DNA from: Tateyamaria omphalii
Lineage (GTDB): Bacteria > Pseudomonadota > Alphaproteobacteria > Rhodobacterales > Rhodobacteraceae
NCBI RefSeq assembly: GCF_014651375.1
Contig: NZ_BMWT01000009.1
Location: 52,704 to 116,703 of the forward strand
Length of the DNA: 64,000 nt
Direction: 5' to 3'
Shown here: piece after piece, positions 47,015 through 55,172 of the stretch
Layout of the letters: every line of letters starts with the position of its first letter
Numbering within the stretch: the stretch's first letter is position 1
Notes under the pieces: model-generated
The model's database searches: none
Told to the model about the DNA's origin: nothing
The model's input: the letters and a program-made list of their open reading frames with translations, nothing else
Made by a program: the position numbers and the translations under genes

Positions 47015-48658
47015 ATGACAGCCGAAAGCTGGCATAACGCAGCCCTCGCCCTGCGCCTCCTGGCGCTCGACCCCGCAGGCCTTGGCGGCGCCGTCATCCG
47101 TATGCGCGCCTGCCCCGACCGCGATGCACTTCTGGCAGGCTTCATCCCGACCCTGCCCATCCGCAAACTGCCCGTCTCCATCTCAGACGAACAGCTCTTT
47201 GGCGGCATCGACCTGAGCGCGACACTTTCATCTTCGCAAGTTATTGAAAATAAATCATTTTTCAGCGAAGGTTGTGTCGCTCAGATCCCAATGGCAGAAC
47301 GCTGCCCCCCTGCCCTCGCCGCCAAACTTTCCCAACTGGCAGATCAGTCTCTAACACAGGGGTTTTTGCTCCTTGACGAAGGGATCGAACCCGACGAACG
47401 CGCCCCAGACCCGCTCGCGGATCGTTGCGCCTTCTACCTGTTACCCCAGGGCCGAAAACCAACTGTCCCCGCGGGGACAACCCAATCTGTCCCCGCGGGG
47501 ACAGCCGTAAAAACAGCAGACGCAATCCTGCAACTCACCCTGCTCGCCACCCGCTTCGGCATCGCTTCCCTCAGGGCCCCTACCCTCGCTCTGCGCACCG
47601 CCCGCGCCCATGCGCACCTCATGGGCCGACAGCACCTCATAGACAATGACCTCGAGGTTGCCACAACCCTTGTCTACCCGCACCGCGCAACCGTGACTCC
47701 AGAGGACGTGGAGGACCAGGCAAGCCCCCCTCCCCCACCGTCAAACGAAGATTGTCCCCGCGAGGACAATCAGGAAAACGATGCAATCCCGAACACCGAT
47801 ATGCTGGTCGAAGCCGTCAAATCCCTGCTCCCCCCTGACCTGTTGAGCGGACTTGTCCCCGCGGGGACAACCCGAAAATCCGGCGGTGCGGGGGCAGGTC
47901 AAAAGCGCACCAGCAACCGCCGCGGCCGCCCCCTGCCCTCGCGCCCCGGACGGCTCGACGGCACCTCGCGCATCGACCTGATCGCCACACTGCGCGCAGC
48001 TGCCCCATGGCAACCCTTGCGCCGCCAAGAGCAGCCCAACCGCACAGGCCTGCTCATCCGACCCTCCGATATCCGTCTCAAGCGCTACGCCGAACAATCC
48101 GACCGCCTCCTGATCTTCACCGTCGACGCCTCCGGTTCGGCCGCCGTGTCCAGACTGGGCGAGGCCAAGGGCGCCATCGAACTCCTGCTCGCGGATGCCT
48201 ACGCCAGCCGAGACCATGTCGCTCTCATTTCATTCAGGGGCACCGAGGCCGAAACTCTCCTGCCTCCAACCCGTTCCCTGGTTCAGACCAAACGGCAGCT
48301 CTCCGCCCTGCCGGGCGGAGGCGGCACGCCCCTTGCCTCCGGCCTGCAACACGCCCTCCTGCTTGCGCAGCAAAGCGGCGCCAAAGGGCTGACACCGACC
48401 GTCATTCTGATCACCGATGGGCGGGCAAACATCGCGCTCGACGGCCAAGCAAACCGGTCGCAGGCCGCACAGGACGTGACCTCGATGGCAACGGCCTTGC
48501 GCAGCTCGGGAACGGCTGCGCTGGTGATCGACATGTCCAACCGCCCTCAACCCGCTCTGCAGGAGCTGAGCCGCACTTTGGACGCTCCTTACGTTGCCCT
48601 CCCACGCGCTGACGCGCAGCGGCTGAGCGGTGCGGTGCACGCGGCTTTGGACAGCTAG
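47015..48658 (+). CDS. bchD: Magnesium chelatase subunit D
   Basis: A 547-residue partner of BchI. The N-terminal third is an AAA-like domain without a working Walker A; the middle is an acidic and proline-rich linker; the C-terminal part is an integrin-I (vWA) domain with MIDAS motif VDASGSAAVS. Three perfect and one imperfect copies of the replicon palindrome fall in frame in the N-domain/linker area, read as VPAGT (e.g. LSGLVPAGTTRKSGG). A 163-base gap with three REP-like repeats separates it from bchI. Confidence 0.96.
   Translation: MTAESWHNAALALRLLALDPAGLGGAVIRMRACPDRDALLAGFIPTLPIRKLPVSISDEQLFGGIDLSATLSSSQVIENKSFFSEGCVAQIPMAERCPPALAAKLSQLADQSLTQGFLLLDEGIEPDERAPDPLADRCAFYLLPQGRKPTVPAGTTQSVPAGTAVKTADAILQLTLLATRFGIASLRAPTLALRTARAHAHLMGRQHLIDNDLEVATTLVYPHRATVTPEDVEDQASPPPPPSNEDCPREDNQENDAIPNTDMLVEAVKSLLPPDLLSGLVPAGTTRKSGGAGAGQKRTSNRRGRPLPSRPGRLDGTSRIDLIATLRAAAPWQPLRRQEQPNRTGLLIRPSDIRLKRYAEQSDRLLIFTVDASGSAAVSRLGEAKGAIELLLADAYASRDHVALISFRGTEAETLLPPTRSLVQTKRQLSALPGGGGTPLASGLQHALLLAQQSGAKGLTPTVILITDGRANIALDGQANRSQAAQDVTSMATALRSSGTAALVIDMSNRPQPALQELSRTLDAPYVALPRADAQRLSGAVHAALDS
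47464..47479. repeat. Palindrome TGTCCCCGCGGGGACA (bchD copy 1)
   Basis: Perfect copy, in frame in bchD as VPAGT. Eight bases separate it from the next copy. Confidence 0.95.
47488..47503. repeat. Palindrome TGTCCCCGCGGGGACA (bchD copy 2)
   Basis: Perfect copy; start-to-start distance to the first is 24 bases, so both are in the same reading frame (VPAGT). Confidence 0.95.
47753..47768. repeat. Near copy of the palindrome (bchD)
   Basis: TGTCCCCGCGAGGACA, one mismatch. It is read in a different frame (CPRED). Confidence 0.8.
47854..47869. repeat. Palindrome TGTCCCCGCGGGGACA (bchD copy 3)
   Basis: Perfect copy, read as VPAGT in the linker before the vWA domain. Confidence 0.95.
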
Positions 48659-48661
48659 AAC

Positions 48662-49534
48662 ATGGACTGGGCACAAATTCACACATGGCCCAATTCTGAT
48701 CTGTCCCGGCGGGGACAAGGTCCGGTTCATCGATGGCATATCCAGGAAACAGGTGCGGGCAAAACACTGCTGATGCTGCACGGTGCAGGGGGATCGACCC
48801 ACTCCTATGCCGACCTCATACCCATACTCGCACAGAGCCATCACATTGCTGCCTTGGACCTGCCGGGACAGGGCTTCACGCAACTTGGTGCACGGCATCG
48901 CAGTGGTCTTGACCAGATGGCTGAAGACATCGCGAAACTGTGCGATCAGGAAGGCTGGATCCCAGATGTCATCATTGGCCATTCCGCGGGCGCAGCCGTT
49001 GCTTTGAGGCTCGCCGAAAGCAATCTGTCCCCGCGGGGACAAGCGCCCTTGGTCATCGGGATCAACGCCGCATTGGCACAGTTCAACGGGCTTGCGGGGC
49101 TTGTCTTTCCGATGATGGCAAAGGTGCTGGCAGCCGTACCTTTCACAGCGTCCTTGTTTTCAGGCGCGTCTAATCGACCGGACCGGATCAAGGCGCTTAT
49201 CGGTTCAACGGGGTCGCAGTTGGACGCAGACGGGCTAGAGCTTTATCGTCGATTGGTTGCCGACCGGAACCACGTGGATGGAACGCTGTTGATGATGGCG
49301 CAATGGGTGTTGGACCCACTTCTGGCCAGGTTGCCAGACCACCCTTCCACTATGCATTTCATCGTTGGAGACAAGGACGCAACCGTGCCACCCGAGGTGT
49401 CCAAGAAGGTGACATCGCGGATGCGCAATGCCACCCTGCATCGCTTTGCCGAATTGGGTCATCTGGCCCACGAAGAAGATCCCGAAGGTTTTGCCCGGTT
49501 GATCAACGTCATCATCGAAAAAGAGTTGGGCTGA
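48662..49534 (+). CDS. bchO: BchO, alpha/beta hydrolase of the Mg-chelatase operon
   Basis: A 290-residue alpha/beta hydrolase, regularly the third gene after bchI-bchD; its exact role in Mg-protoporphyrin formation is not settled. LMLHGAGGSTHSYADLIP is the oxyanion-hole region and GHSAGAAVALRLAE the nucleophile elbow; HLAHEEDPEGF has the histidine. Two palindrome copies lie in its frame, read as LSRRGQ (residues 14-19) and LSPRGQ (before APLVIGIN). The second interrupts the normally compact loop after the nucleophile helix. Confidence 0.93.
   Translation: MDWAQIHTWPNSDLSRRGQGPVHRWHIQETGAGKTLLMLHGAGGSTHSYADLIPILAQSHHIAALDLPGQGFTQLGARHRSGLDQMAEDIAKLCDQEGWIPDVIIGHSAGAAVALRLAESNLSPRGQAPLVIGINAALAQFNGLAGLVFPMMAKVLAAVPFTASLFSGASNRPDRIKALIGSTGSQLDADGLELYRRLVADRNHVDGTLLMMAQWVLDPLLARLPDHPSTMHFIVGDKDATVPPEVSKKVTSRMRNATLHRFAELGHLAHEEDPEGFARLINVIIEKELG
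48702..48717. repeat. Near copy of the palindrome (bchO 5' end)
   Basis: TGTCCCGGCGGGGACA, one mismatch from the consensus. Confidence 0.85.
49026..49041. repeat. Palindrome TGTCCCCGCGGGGACA (bchO copy)
   Basis: Perfect copy, read as SPRGQ, a different frame from the bchD copies. Confidence 0.95.
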
Positions 49535-49541
49535 TCCGATC

Positions 49542-49557
49542 TGTCCCCGCGGGGACA
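49542..49557. repeat. Palindrome TGTCCCCGCGGGGACA (intergenic copy)
   Basis: Perfect copy eight bases after the bchO stop, in the gap between convergent bchO and parB. Confidence 0.95.
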
Positions 49558-49610
49558 AGTGGGTTAACGGGGCGTACGCATCATTGGGAAAGCAGTTCCT
49601 TTTGTGGGCC

Positions 49611-49626
49611 TGTCCCCGCGGGGACA
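49611..49626. repeat. Palindrome TGTCCCCGCGGGGACA (intergenic copy)
   Basis: Perfect copy three bases from the parB stop. With the previous copy it could also act as a double hairpin between convergent genes. Confidence 0.95.
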
Positions 49627-49628
49627 GA

Positions 49629-50681
49629 TCACAGATCAAGCTGATCAAGAAGGGCGCGTACTGCGGCTTCAAGCTTGCGCGGATCGACCGATCCGAAGTC
49701 GCGGTTCATCTGCAACTCGATCTTGCCCTTGGCCCCGATGACCTTCACCGCACCCGCCTTGCGGTTCAGCTTGATTGTGGTTTTAGAGGAGGTCGAAGGT
49801 GCCGTTTGTTCGCTGACGGGCTTGGGGGCCACAACCTTGTTCAGAACGGCCAGCTCGGCAACCGCATCCGTGGGCTTTTGGTGCTCAAGCAGGACGTTCA
49901 GTTGTTGAACTGCACGTGGCTGTTCTTCCAGTGCCTTGATCAGCTTCAGACCGAGGGCGCGGGGGATCGCCTCTGGGAACTGCAGGCGGGGTCCCAGTTT
50001 GTCCATCAAGAGACTAAAACTGCCTATGTAGTGACGCTTTTGCCGCCCCGCAGATGCGAAGAGGACCGCGATGGCATCGTTCAATTCAAGGTCCATTTGC
50101 CGGGCATAGCTGGAGGCAAGCTGACCCATTTCGGCAAAGGAGATGTCGCGCCGCACCATGTTTTCGTCGACCATGCGGCGGTAGAGTTTTTCGAGCGCTT
50201 CACCCTTGGCCACCAAGACGGCGGGGATGGACGCGTATGTGTCGTCGCCCGTTTCCTCGTACAGCGATTTATAGGCGCTGAGGCGGCGAAAGCCCTGGAT
50301 CAGTTCGTAACCCGAGCCGGTGTCTTCAACCTGGATCGGGTTGGACAGGCCCAGATCGCGGATGGATGTCTTGAGCTCTTCAAGGTCCGGATCGCGGTTT
50401 GTACTGCGGTCACGGGTCAGCTTCTTCATCGCCACGTCCCCAAGGGGAACACGCGCAACAATGGCTCCATCCCTTTTTAGAGACACATATTCATGAGCGA
50501 GACGGTCATTCTCGGCCCGGATTTCAGCCTCGGCTGCTTGCCGTTCACTAAGCGCCGTCGCGTTTTCCGAGATGGCAGCCGCCATAGGGCCGCGCCTGCT
50601 TTCCGGGGTAGGGGCCTCGGATGTGTCCTTCGGTTCCGTTTCGGGTTCAAAATCAATGTCGAATACGCGGCGCTTGCTCAT
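49629..50681 (-). CDS. parB: ParB-family partition protein (RepB-like)
   Basis: A 350-residue centromere-binding protein. The ParB/sulfiredoxin box is residues 75-160 (VPLGDVAMKKLTRDRSTNRDPDLEEL, NPIQVEDTGSGYELIQGFRRLSAY, quoted in parts) and DENMVRRDISFAEMGQLASSYA begins the helix-turn-helix domain. The C-terminal lysine-rich part leads to a dimerisation helix. Its start overlaps the parA stop. Its gene is surrounded by the palindrome TGTCCCCGCGGGGACA, the probable binding site. Confidence 0.94.
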   Translation of the reverse strand: MSKRRVFDIDFEPETEPKDTSEAPTPESRRGPMAAAISENATALSERQAAEAEIRAENDRLAHEYVSLKRDGAIVARVPLGDVAMKKLTRDRSTNRDPDLEELKTSIRDLGLSNPIQVEDTGSGYELIQGFRRLSAYKSLYEETGDDTYASIPAVLVAKGEALEKLYRRMVDENMVRRDISFAEMGQLASSYARQMDLELNDAIAVLFASAGRQKRHYIGSFSLLMDKLGPRLQFPEAIPRALGLKLIKALEEQPRAVQQLNVLLEHQKPTDAVAELAVLNKVVAPKPVSEQTAPSTSSKTTIKLNRKAGAVKVIGAKGKIELQMNRDFGSVDPRKLEAAVRALLDQLDL

Positions 50682-51982
50682 GCCTCATCCTCCAATTGGT
50701 CCCAGGCTGTTCCCAGGTTCGTTTTGAATTCCTCATAGGCCCGGTCGAACGAGGCGCGGGCGCGGCGCCAGGTTTCGCGGGTCATCTCTCGGTAATCTAT
50801 TTCGTAGATACTGCTAAGGAACCGGCCGGATTGTTCGACGGCGCGGGTCATTTCGATGGGGTGTTCACAAACGCGGTCCCCGAACACCTTTTGGAACGCG
50901 CCCTGCATAGCGCGGTGCAGGTCATTTCCCGGCTCGTAGCGGGTCAGGAGAAAGCGGAGGTCCAGAAAGGATTTCGGTAAAGTCACTGTCCCCGCGGGGA
51001 CAAGCCCGTTGAAACCAGACAATTCTTCGAGCGCTTCCGAGAGCTGACCAATGAAAGACGTTGTGGAATCGTATTCCCAATAACCCGGTCCGGAGGGGAT
51101 ATAGAGCACGTCAGCGGCAAAAACCGCGTTCATCGACTGGTAGCCGATGGCCGGTGGGCAGTCGAACAGGATGAGATCGTACGTGTCCGGTGCGATCTGG
51201 TCGAGAAAGCGTGAAACGGCCAAGAAGAAGGACCATTCGGGGTTGATGTGCCTGTATTGGGCTGACGCAAATTCCACAAAGGCCGCATTCGCGCAGCTTG
51301 GCACGATATCGATTGTCGGCCAGTTCGTTGGTTTGATGAAGTCGGACGCGCGCAGATCTGCGAGCCCCATGTCTGTGATCGCGGATGGCAGCTTGCGCTG
51401 GGGCAGGGCGGTGCCGGATTCCGCGCCGCGCAGCGCCGAGTTCATGCGGTCCGTTTCGTGGCCCAAGTCGCGGGCCATGATGCCCCAGACGGTGTATTCC
51501 TCAGCCACATCCGAAAGGCCCATGGAGTGGCTGAGCGTGGCCTGCGGGTCGAAGTCGACGCAGAGCACGCGGTAGCCGTCGAGCGCGGCGGCGTGTGCGA
51601 AATGGAGCGCCGTGGTGGACTTGCCCGCGCCGCCCTTGAAGTTGGCGATGGCGGCGCGGATGGCGCGCTTGTTCGCCGGGCGGTAGGGCATCAGCGATTT
51701 GCGGTTCACCTTGATGCGGCGGCGGAGTTCGTTGATTTCTTCGAGCGTGTACCAGCGTTGGCGGCCGTCTTCCTCGACGATGCCCTGGGGCAGGGACGGG
51801 TCGGCAGCAAGGCGACCACGAAGGGTGCTTTGATTGGCCTTGAAGATGAGTTCCGCCACCTCCCAGCTTGAGAAGCGGCGGAGCGTCTTTTCGCTTTCGG
51901 GAGAGAAGGTCTGCTGGCGAATGAAGCCCTGCATTTTGAGGGATTGCGCCTGAAGTTGGGCGAGGTCTGTGTGCGTGAACAT
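50678..51982 (-). CDS. parA: ParA-family partition ATPase (RepA-like)
   Basis: A 434-residue ATPase for plasmid segregation. A helix-turn-helix-type N-terminal region (SSWEVAELIFKANQSTLRGRL) suggests autoregulation; the deviant Walker A is FKGGAGKSTTA, followed by VDFDPQATLSHSMG and LFDCPPAIGY. The start MFTHTDLAQ was chosen because the upstream in-frame stretch is the palindrome read as LSPRGQ. One palindrome lies within the gene (VPAGT) and one 17 bases before the start, where a repressor could block the promoter. Confidence 0.95.
   Translation of the reverse strand: MFTHTDLAQLQAQSLKMQGFIRQQTFSPESEKTLRRFSSWEVAELIFKANQSTLRGRLAADPSLPQGIVEEDGRQRWYTLEEINELRRRIKVNRKSLMPYRPANKRAIRAAIANFKGGAGKSTTALHFAHAAALDGYRVLCVDFDPQATLSHSMGLSDVAEEYTVWGIMARDLGHETDRMNSALRGAESGTALPQRKLPSAITDMGLADLRASDFIKPTNWPTIDIVPSCANAAFVEFASAQYRHINPEWSFFLAVSRFLDQIAPDTYDLILFDCPPAIGYQSMNAVFAADVLYIPSGPGYWEYDSTTSFIGQLSEALEELSGFNGLVPAGTVTLPKSFLDLRFLLTRYEPGNDLHRAMQGAFQKVFGDRVCEHPIEMTRAVEQSGRFLSSIYEIDYREMTRETWRRARASFDRAYEEFKTNLGTAWDQLEDEA
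50987..51002. repeat. Palindrome TGTCCCCGCGGGGACA (parA copy)
   Basis: Perfect copy in the parA reading frame, minus-strand codons read VPAGT. Confidence 0.95.
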
Positions 51983-51998
51983 GCGCTGCCTGTACGTT

Positions 51999-52014
51999 TG
52001 TCCCCGCGGGGACA
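51999..52014. repeat. Palindrome TGTCCCCGCGGGGACA (parA promoter copy)
   Basis: Perfect copy, 16 bases before the parA start codon. Confidence 0.95.
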
Positions 52015-52102
52015 GGTGGTTTCTTGGCCCCATGGGGACGCTAATTCTGCTCATTTCCAGATTTACGCTGATTTTGCGGAAAAAGCAAAAGGGGAATAGT
52101 GT

Positions 52103-52118
52103 TGTCCCCGCGGGGACA
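52103..52118. repeat. Palindrome TGTCCCCGCGGGGACA (origin copy)
   Basis: Perfect copy in the origin region, the last of the cluster. Confidence 0.95.
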
Positions 52119-52327
52119 GATTGCGCTGTCGATCATGTGGGCAGGGGGAAGCGTTGTGATTCTGTTGCTGGCACGTGCGGTCGGTTTGCCGGGCAGATTT
52201 GGGGGGACAGTTTTTGTCGCTCCACCACCTATTGGGTGACAGAAGGCTCAAAATAGGGGACAGACAGGATGTCCCCCAATACCGTATCAACCTGTTTTTC
52301 TTTTGATTTAGGTTTAGGTCTGACAAC

Positions 52328-52336
52328 TTATCCACA
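52328..52336 (+). promoter_or_regulatory. DnaA box
   Basis: TTATCCACA, the exact consensus for DnaA binding, adjacent to an AT-rich segment and 137 bases before the initiator gene. Confidence 0.85.
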
Positions 52337-52473
52337 TCCGCCCTTGACAGAATCGGGGCTTCGGACGCAAATCAGAGGCAGAGACGGAAAAGCGGCCAGA
52401 ACCGCGGGGAAACCCACCGTCGGCAGGTGTTGTTCGGGGCAGCCCGGACCATTCAAAGAAAATGAGGGCAGTG

Positions 52474-53157
52474 ATGCAAACGCTGAGGCCGGTGGGCCGG
52501 GGCGCGTCTGCGCGCAAATATGATATTCTGACAGCCTTGGGTGCCTTTGCGTTGGCGCAGGGCAAGCATGAGCAGCGGCGTATTCTGCGGCTGATGACGC
52601 TGATCACCGCGCGCTACAACTGGGCTCGGGATGAGCTGGCGGTGGGGCAGCGCGAGATTGCGCGGCTTTGGTCTGTGGATGAACGCACGGTGAAGCGCGA
52701 GATGGCGTTGTTGCGGGCGCGAGGCTGGTTGGTCGTGAAGCGGCAGGGGGCAAGGGGCCGTGTGTCTGAGCATGGGTTGGACCTTGAGCGCATCTTAATC
52801 GATACGGAGGTGTATTGGGCTGCTGTGGGGCCGGATTTCGAATTGCGCATGGGTGCCTCGGAAGAGGAGGCGCCGAAGGTGGTGCCTTTGCCGGTGAAGG
52901 GCGCCGTGGTGGCCCCGGATGTGTCGAAGGGGACGGAGTGGTCGCTGGCCCAGGCGGTGTTGCATGCGGAGGATGCCGGTGTGTACGCGTCGTGGATCGC
53001 CGGGCTGGAGCGGGTGGAGCGGGCAGGGGGGCGATTGACCCTGCGAGCACCGTCGCGCTTTCACGGGGCCTATGTGCAGACCCATCTGGAACGACGGGTG
53101 CTGGCGGCGTGTCGTGAGGTGGATGGCGATGTGAGCGAGGTGCGGATCGTTGTCTGA
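52474..53157 (+). CDS. DnaA-like replication initiator protein
   Basis: A 227-residue plasmid replicase of the type found in Rhodobacterales with parAB. The N-terminal half is a winged-helix region (RYNWARDELAVGQREIARLWSVDERTVKREM, in part). The C-terminal part WSLAQAVLHAEDAGVYASWI and LTLRAPSRFHGAYVQTHLERR resembles the N-terminal domain of chromosomal DnaA, whence the name. GAGG lies six bases before the chosen ATG; an ATG four codons earlier has a poorer site. The gene is divergent from parAB. Confidence 0.88.
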   Translation: MQTLRPVGRGASARKYDILTALGAFALAQGKHEQRRILRLMTLITARYNWARDELAVGQREIARLWSVDERTVKREMALLRARGWLVVKRQGARGRVSEHGLDLERILIDTEVYWAAVGPDFELRMGASEEEAPKVVPLPVKGAVVAPDVSKGTEWSLAQAVLHAEDAGVYASWIAGLERVERAGGRLTLRAPSRFHGAYVQTHLERRVLAACREVDGDVSEVRIVV

Positions 53158-53650
53158 GTTTCTTGCGCATTTGCGACTGATGGCGCGGTACAATGCGTGG
53201 CAGAACGGGTCGCTTGTGGCCGCTGCAGACATGTTGAGTGATGTGGCGCGGTGGCAGGATCGTGGCGCGTTTTTCGGCTCTATTGCGGCGACTTTCAATC
53301 ATTTGCTGTGGGACGATGCCTTGTGGCTGGCCCGCTTTGCTGGGGAGACGCGGCCTGAATTGAGCGTGCCCGTCTCTTTGGAGGCGCCGAGGGACTGGGC
53401 GGCGTTCAAGGGGTTGCGAACCGAGCGGGATGCGGAGGTGACGGCGTGGGCCGACGGTCTTGCATCATACGATTTGGAAGGGGTGATTGCGTGGTATCCC
53501 GGGGGAGGGGACGTGCGCGTTGAGAAACCGGCGGCGGTGTGTTTTGCCCATCTGTTCAATCACCAGACCCATCACCGGGGACAGATACACGCAATGCTGA
53601 CGGCGGCAGGCGCGCAGCCCGAGCCAACGGATCTACCGATGTTGGGGTAG
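53150..53650 (+). CDS. DinB-family protein
   Basis: A 166-residue four-helix protein. MARYNAWQNGSLVAAADML at the N-terminus and HLFNHQTHHRGQIHAMLTAAG with its metal-binding histidines are typical of the DinB/YfiT superfamily. The reaction is unknown; relatives are thiol transferases or stress proteins. A TTG start overlapping the initiator stop was chosen; an ATG at residue 11 (MARYNAW) is possible. Confidence 0.85.
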   Translation: MSEFLAHLRLMARYNAWQNGSLVAAADMLSDVARWQDRGAFFGSIAATFNHLLWDDALWLARFAGETRPELSVPVSLEAPRDWAAFKGLRTERDAEVTAWADGLASYDLEGVIAWYPGGGDVRVEKPAAVCFAHLFNHQTHHRGQIHAMLTAAGAQPEPTDLPMLG

Positions 53651-53652
53651 GG

Positions 53653-53695
53653 GGCGCATCAGGATGCGCCTCACGGTTTGGGGGGCTCTGCCCCC
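53653..53695 (+). terminator. Probable terminator after the DinB gene
   Basis: Two GC hairpins in tandem: GGCGCATCAGGATGCGCC (53653-53670) and GGGGGCTCTGCCCCC (53681-53695). No T run follows, so it may be a mRNA-end stabiliser. Confidence 0.5.
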
Positions 53696-53856
53696 GGCGC
53701 GGTGCGCCTCCCCCGTGGTATTTCTGGTCAGAAGAAACTGGGTCATGCCGGTTCTGCAAGTGGTTGTCGAACTGACCTATCCAAAACTGTTTGACAGATC
53801 GCTCTGAATCGCAGAGTAACTCTGTATGGCAGAGTCGTAGAGCGTGAGAGGTTACA

Positions 53857-54861
53857 ATGAAAGTCTTGAACATTACGAATGGCGATGGGGCCGCGAACAC
53901 TATAAAGCAAAGCACCGTGCCCGGTGACGTTTTGCCTTGGCGAGATCCCATGCATCATGGACCGTTTCCGAAGGGCCTATCTCTGAGCGAGCTGGGACCG
54001 CTTCGGGCAGAATACCTTGCCGGTCCAGATGCAGATGCAACGGATGCGAAACGCGATTTCCAACTGCGGGACCGACATCTGGAAGCCGTGGCAAACTATG
54101 ACAAGGTGACGCTGTGGTTTGAACATGACCTGCTTGATCAACTTCAGATTCTGCAAATCCTCGATTGGTGTTCGCGGGCGCCTTTGGAGGACACGCAGCT
54201 GGCCATGATCTGCATCGATCGGTATGCGGAAAAGCCGGACTTCAGGGGAATTGGGCAGCTGGATGCGGATCAGATGGCATCGCTGGTCCCCTTGGAGCAA
54301 CCGGTGACCGAGACAATGCTCGCACTGGCAGCTGTGGGTTGGGCGGCATTTCGGTCGAACGATCCACGTGACCTCCTGACATTTCTGGACAGTGATCTGC
54401 GCGAATTGCCTTTCTTGGCGGACGCACTCCGGCGGCATTGTGAGGAATTCCCGAACGCTGCAACCGGATTGACCCGGACGGAGATGCAAGTGTTGAGTTT
54501 GATTGGTGAGCGTGTTTGCAGCCCGAGGGATCTGTTTTTAAAGAACATGGACATGGAGACCGCGCTTTTTATCGGGGATTGGCCAACTTACCAGGTCATA
54601 GATGCCTTGTGCGCGGCGGGCCTTGCGATGTGCGAACCATCCCCGTTTCGCTTTCCATCGTTCACATCGGAAGTGCCACCTGCATTTGACGCGCAGCGCG
54701 TAAGCCTCACGGATGTCGGGCGCCAGGTGTTGAGCGGAGAGCGAGATGCATTTGACCTGGTGAGGCGAGATGGCTGGCTAGGAGGCGTTGAAATCACATC
54801 GTCCGATGCCCTTTGGACCTGGAACAAGGACGTCGCGCAATTCGCGCGCCGGACACTCTGA
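53857..54861 (+). CDS. DUF1835-type protein of unknown function
   Basis: A 334-residue protein. The N-terminus MKVLNITNGDGAANTIKQ and VPGDVLPWRDPMHHGPFP, together with LWFEHDLLDQLQILQILDW, resemble the DUF1835 family. The C-terminal third is winged-helix-like. Its stop overlaps the next gene, a small winged-helix protein, and the two may work together. No catalytic pattern is recognised. Confidence 0.75.
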   Translation: MKVLNITNGDGAANTIKQSTVPGDVLPWRDPMHHGPFPKGLSLSELGPLRAEYLAGPDADATDAKRDFQLRDRHLEAVANYDKVTLWFEHDLLDQLQILQILDWCSRAPLEDTQLAMICIDRYAEKPDFRGIGQLDADQMASLVPLEQPVTETMLALAAVGWAAFRSNDPRDLLTFLDSDLRELPFLADALRRHCEEFPNAATGLTRTEMQVLSLIGERVCSPRDLFLKNMDMETALFIGDWPTYQVIDALCAAGLAMCEPSPFRFPSFTSEVPPAFDAQRVSLTDVGRQVLSGERDAFDLVRRDGWLGGVEITSSDALWTWNKDVAQFARRTL

Positions 54862-55172
54862 TGCAGTCTGTTCCAGCCGCCCCCGATGCGATCTTTCATC
54901 AACCTGTCAGAACACGCCTGTGCCTGCTTCTGTACGTTGGCGAGCCGAGCTTTTCGCAGTTGAAAGTGTCGCTTTCCATCACGGATGGGAACTTGGATGC
55001 GCACCTGAAAAAGCTTGGCGCTGCCGGGTACTTGCACAGCCGCATGGTGCTTGAGGGGCGACCGCACACGGTCTATCGCCTCTCGGACAGCGGAGCGAAA
55101 GCGTTTCGTGAGTATATCGATGTCATGACGGCGATCTGCAAGGCTGCGACGCCTCAGACTCGTGATCCCTGA
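54861..55172 (+). CDS. Winged-helix transcriptional regulator
   Basis: A 103-residue single-domain winged-helix protein: IFHQPVRTRLCLLLYVGEPSFSQLKVSLSITDGNLDAHLKKLGAAGYL fits the small MarR/PadR-like HTH_34 type (in part quoted). The ATG overlaps the preceding stop (TGATG). Probably represses its own operon. Confidence 0.8.
   Translation: MQSVPAAPDAIFHQPVRTRLCLLLYVGEPSFSQLKVSLSITDGNLDAHLKKLGAAGYLHSRMVLEGRPHTVYRLSDSGAKAFREYIDVMTAICKAATPQTRDP

Larger units (their letters stand above)
51983..52473. other. Putative origin of replication (oriV) between parA and the initiator gene
   Basis: About 490 bases without a gene, between divergent parA and the DnaA-like initiator. It has two perfect palindromes (51999, 52103), half-sites GGGGACA/TGTCCCC in inverted order around 52256-52276 within an outer TATTGGG/CCCAATA pair, an AT-rich run (TGTTTTTCTTTTGATTTAGG, 52292-52311), and a perfect DnaA box TTATCCACA. 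Together these are the parts expected of a DnaA-dependent plasmid origin. Confidence 0.8.

Noticed and set aside
49542..49626. The two intergenic palindromes as plain Rho-independent terminators
   Set aside because: They are identical to copies inside genes and lack T runs, although some terminator effect is possible.
47464..52118. Repeated 16-base palindromes as a CRISPR array or as tandem protein repeats
   Set aside because: Distances are irregular (from 24 to over 1300 bases), there are no equal spacers and no cas genes; the pentapeptides occur in different frames in unrelated proteins, so DNA-level function is the better explanation.
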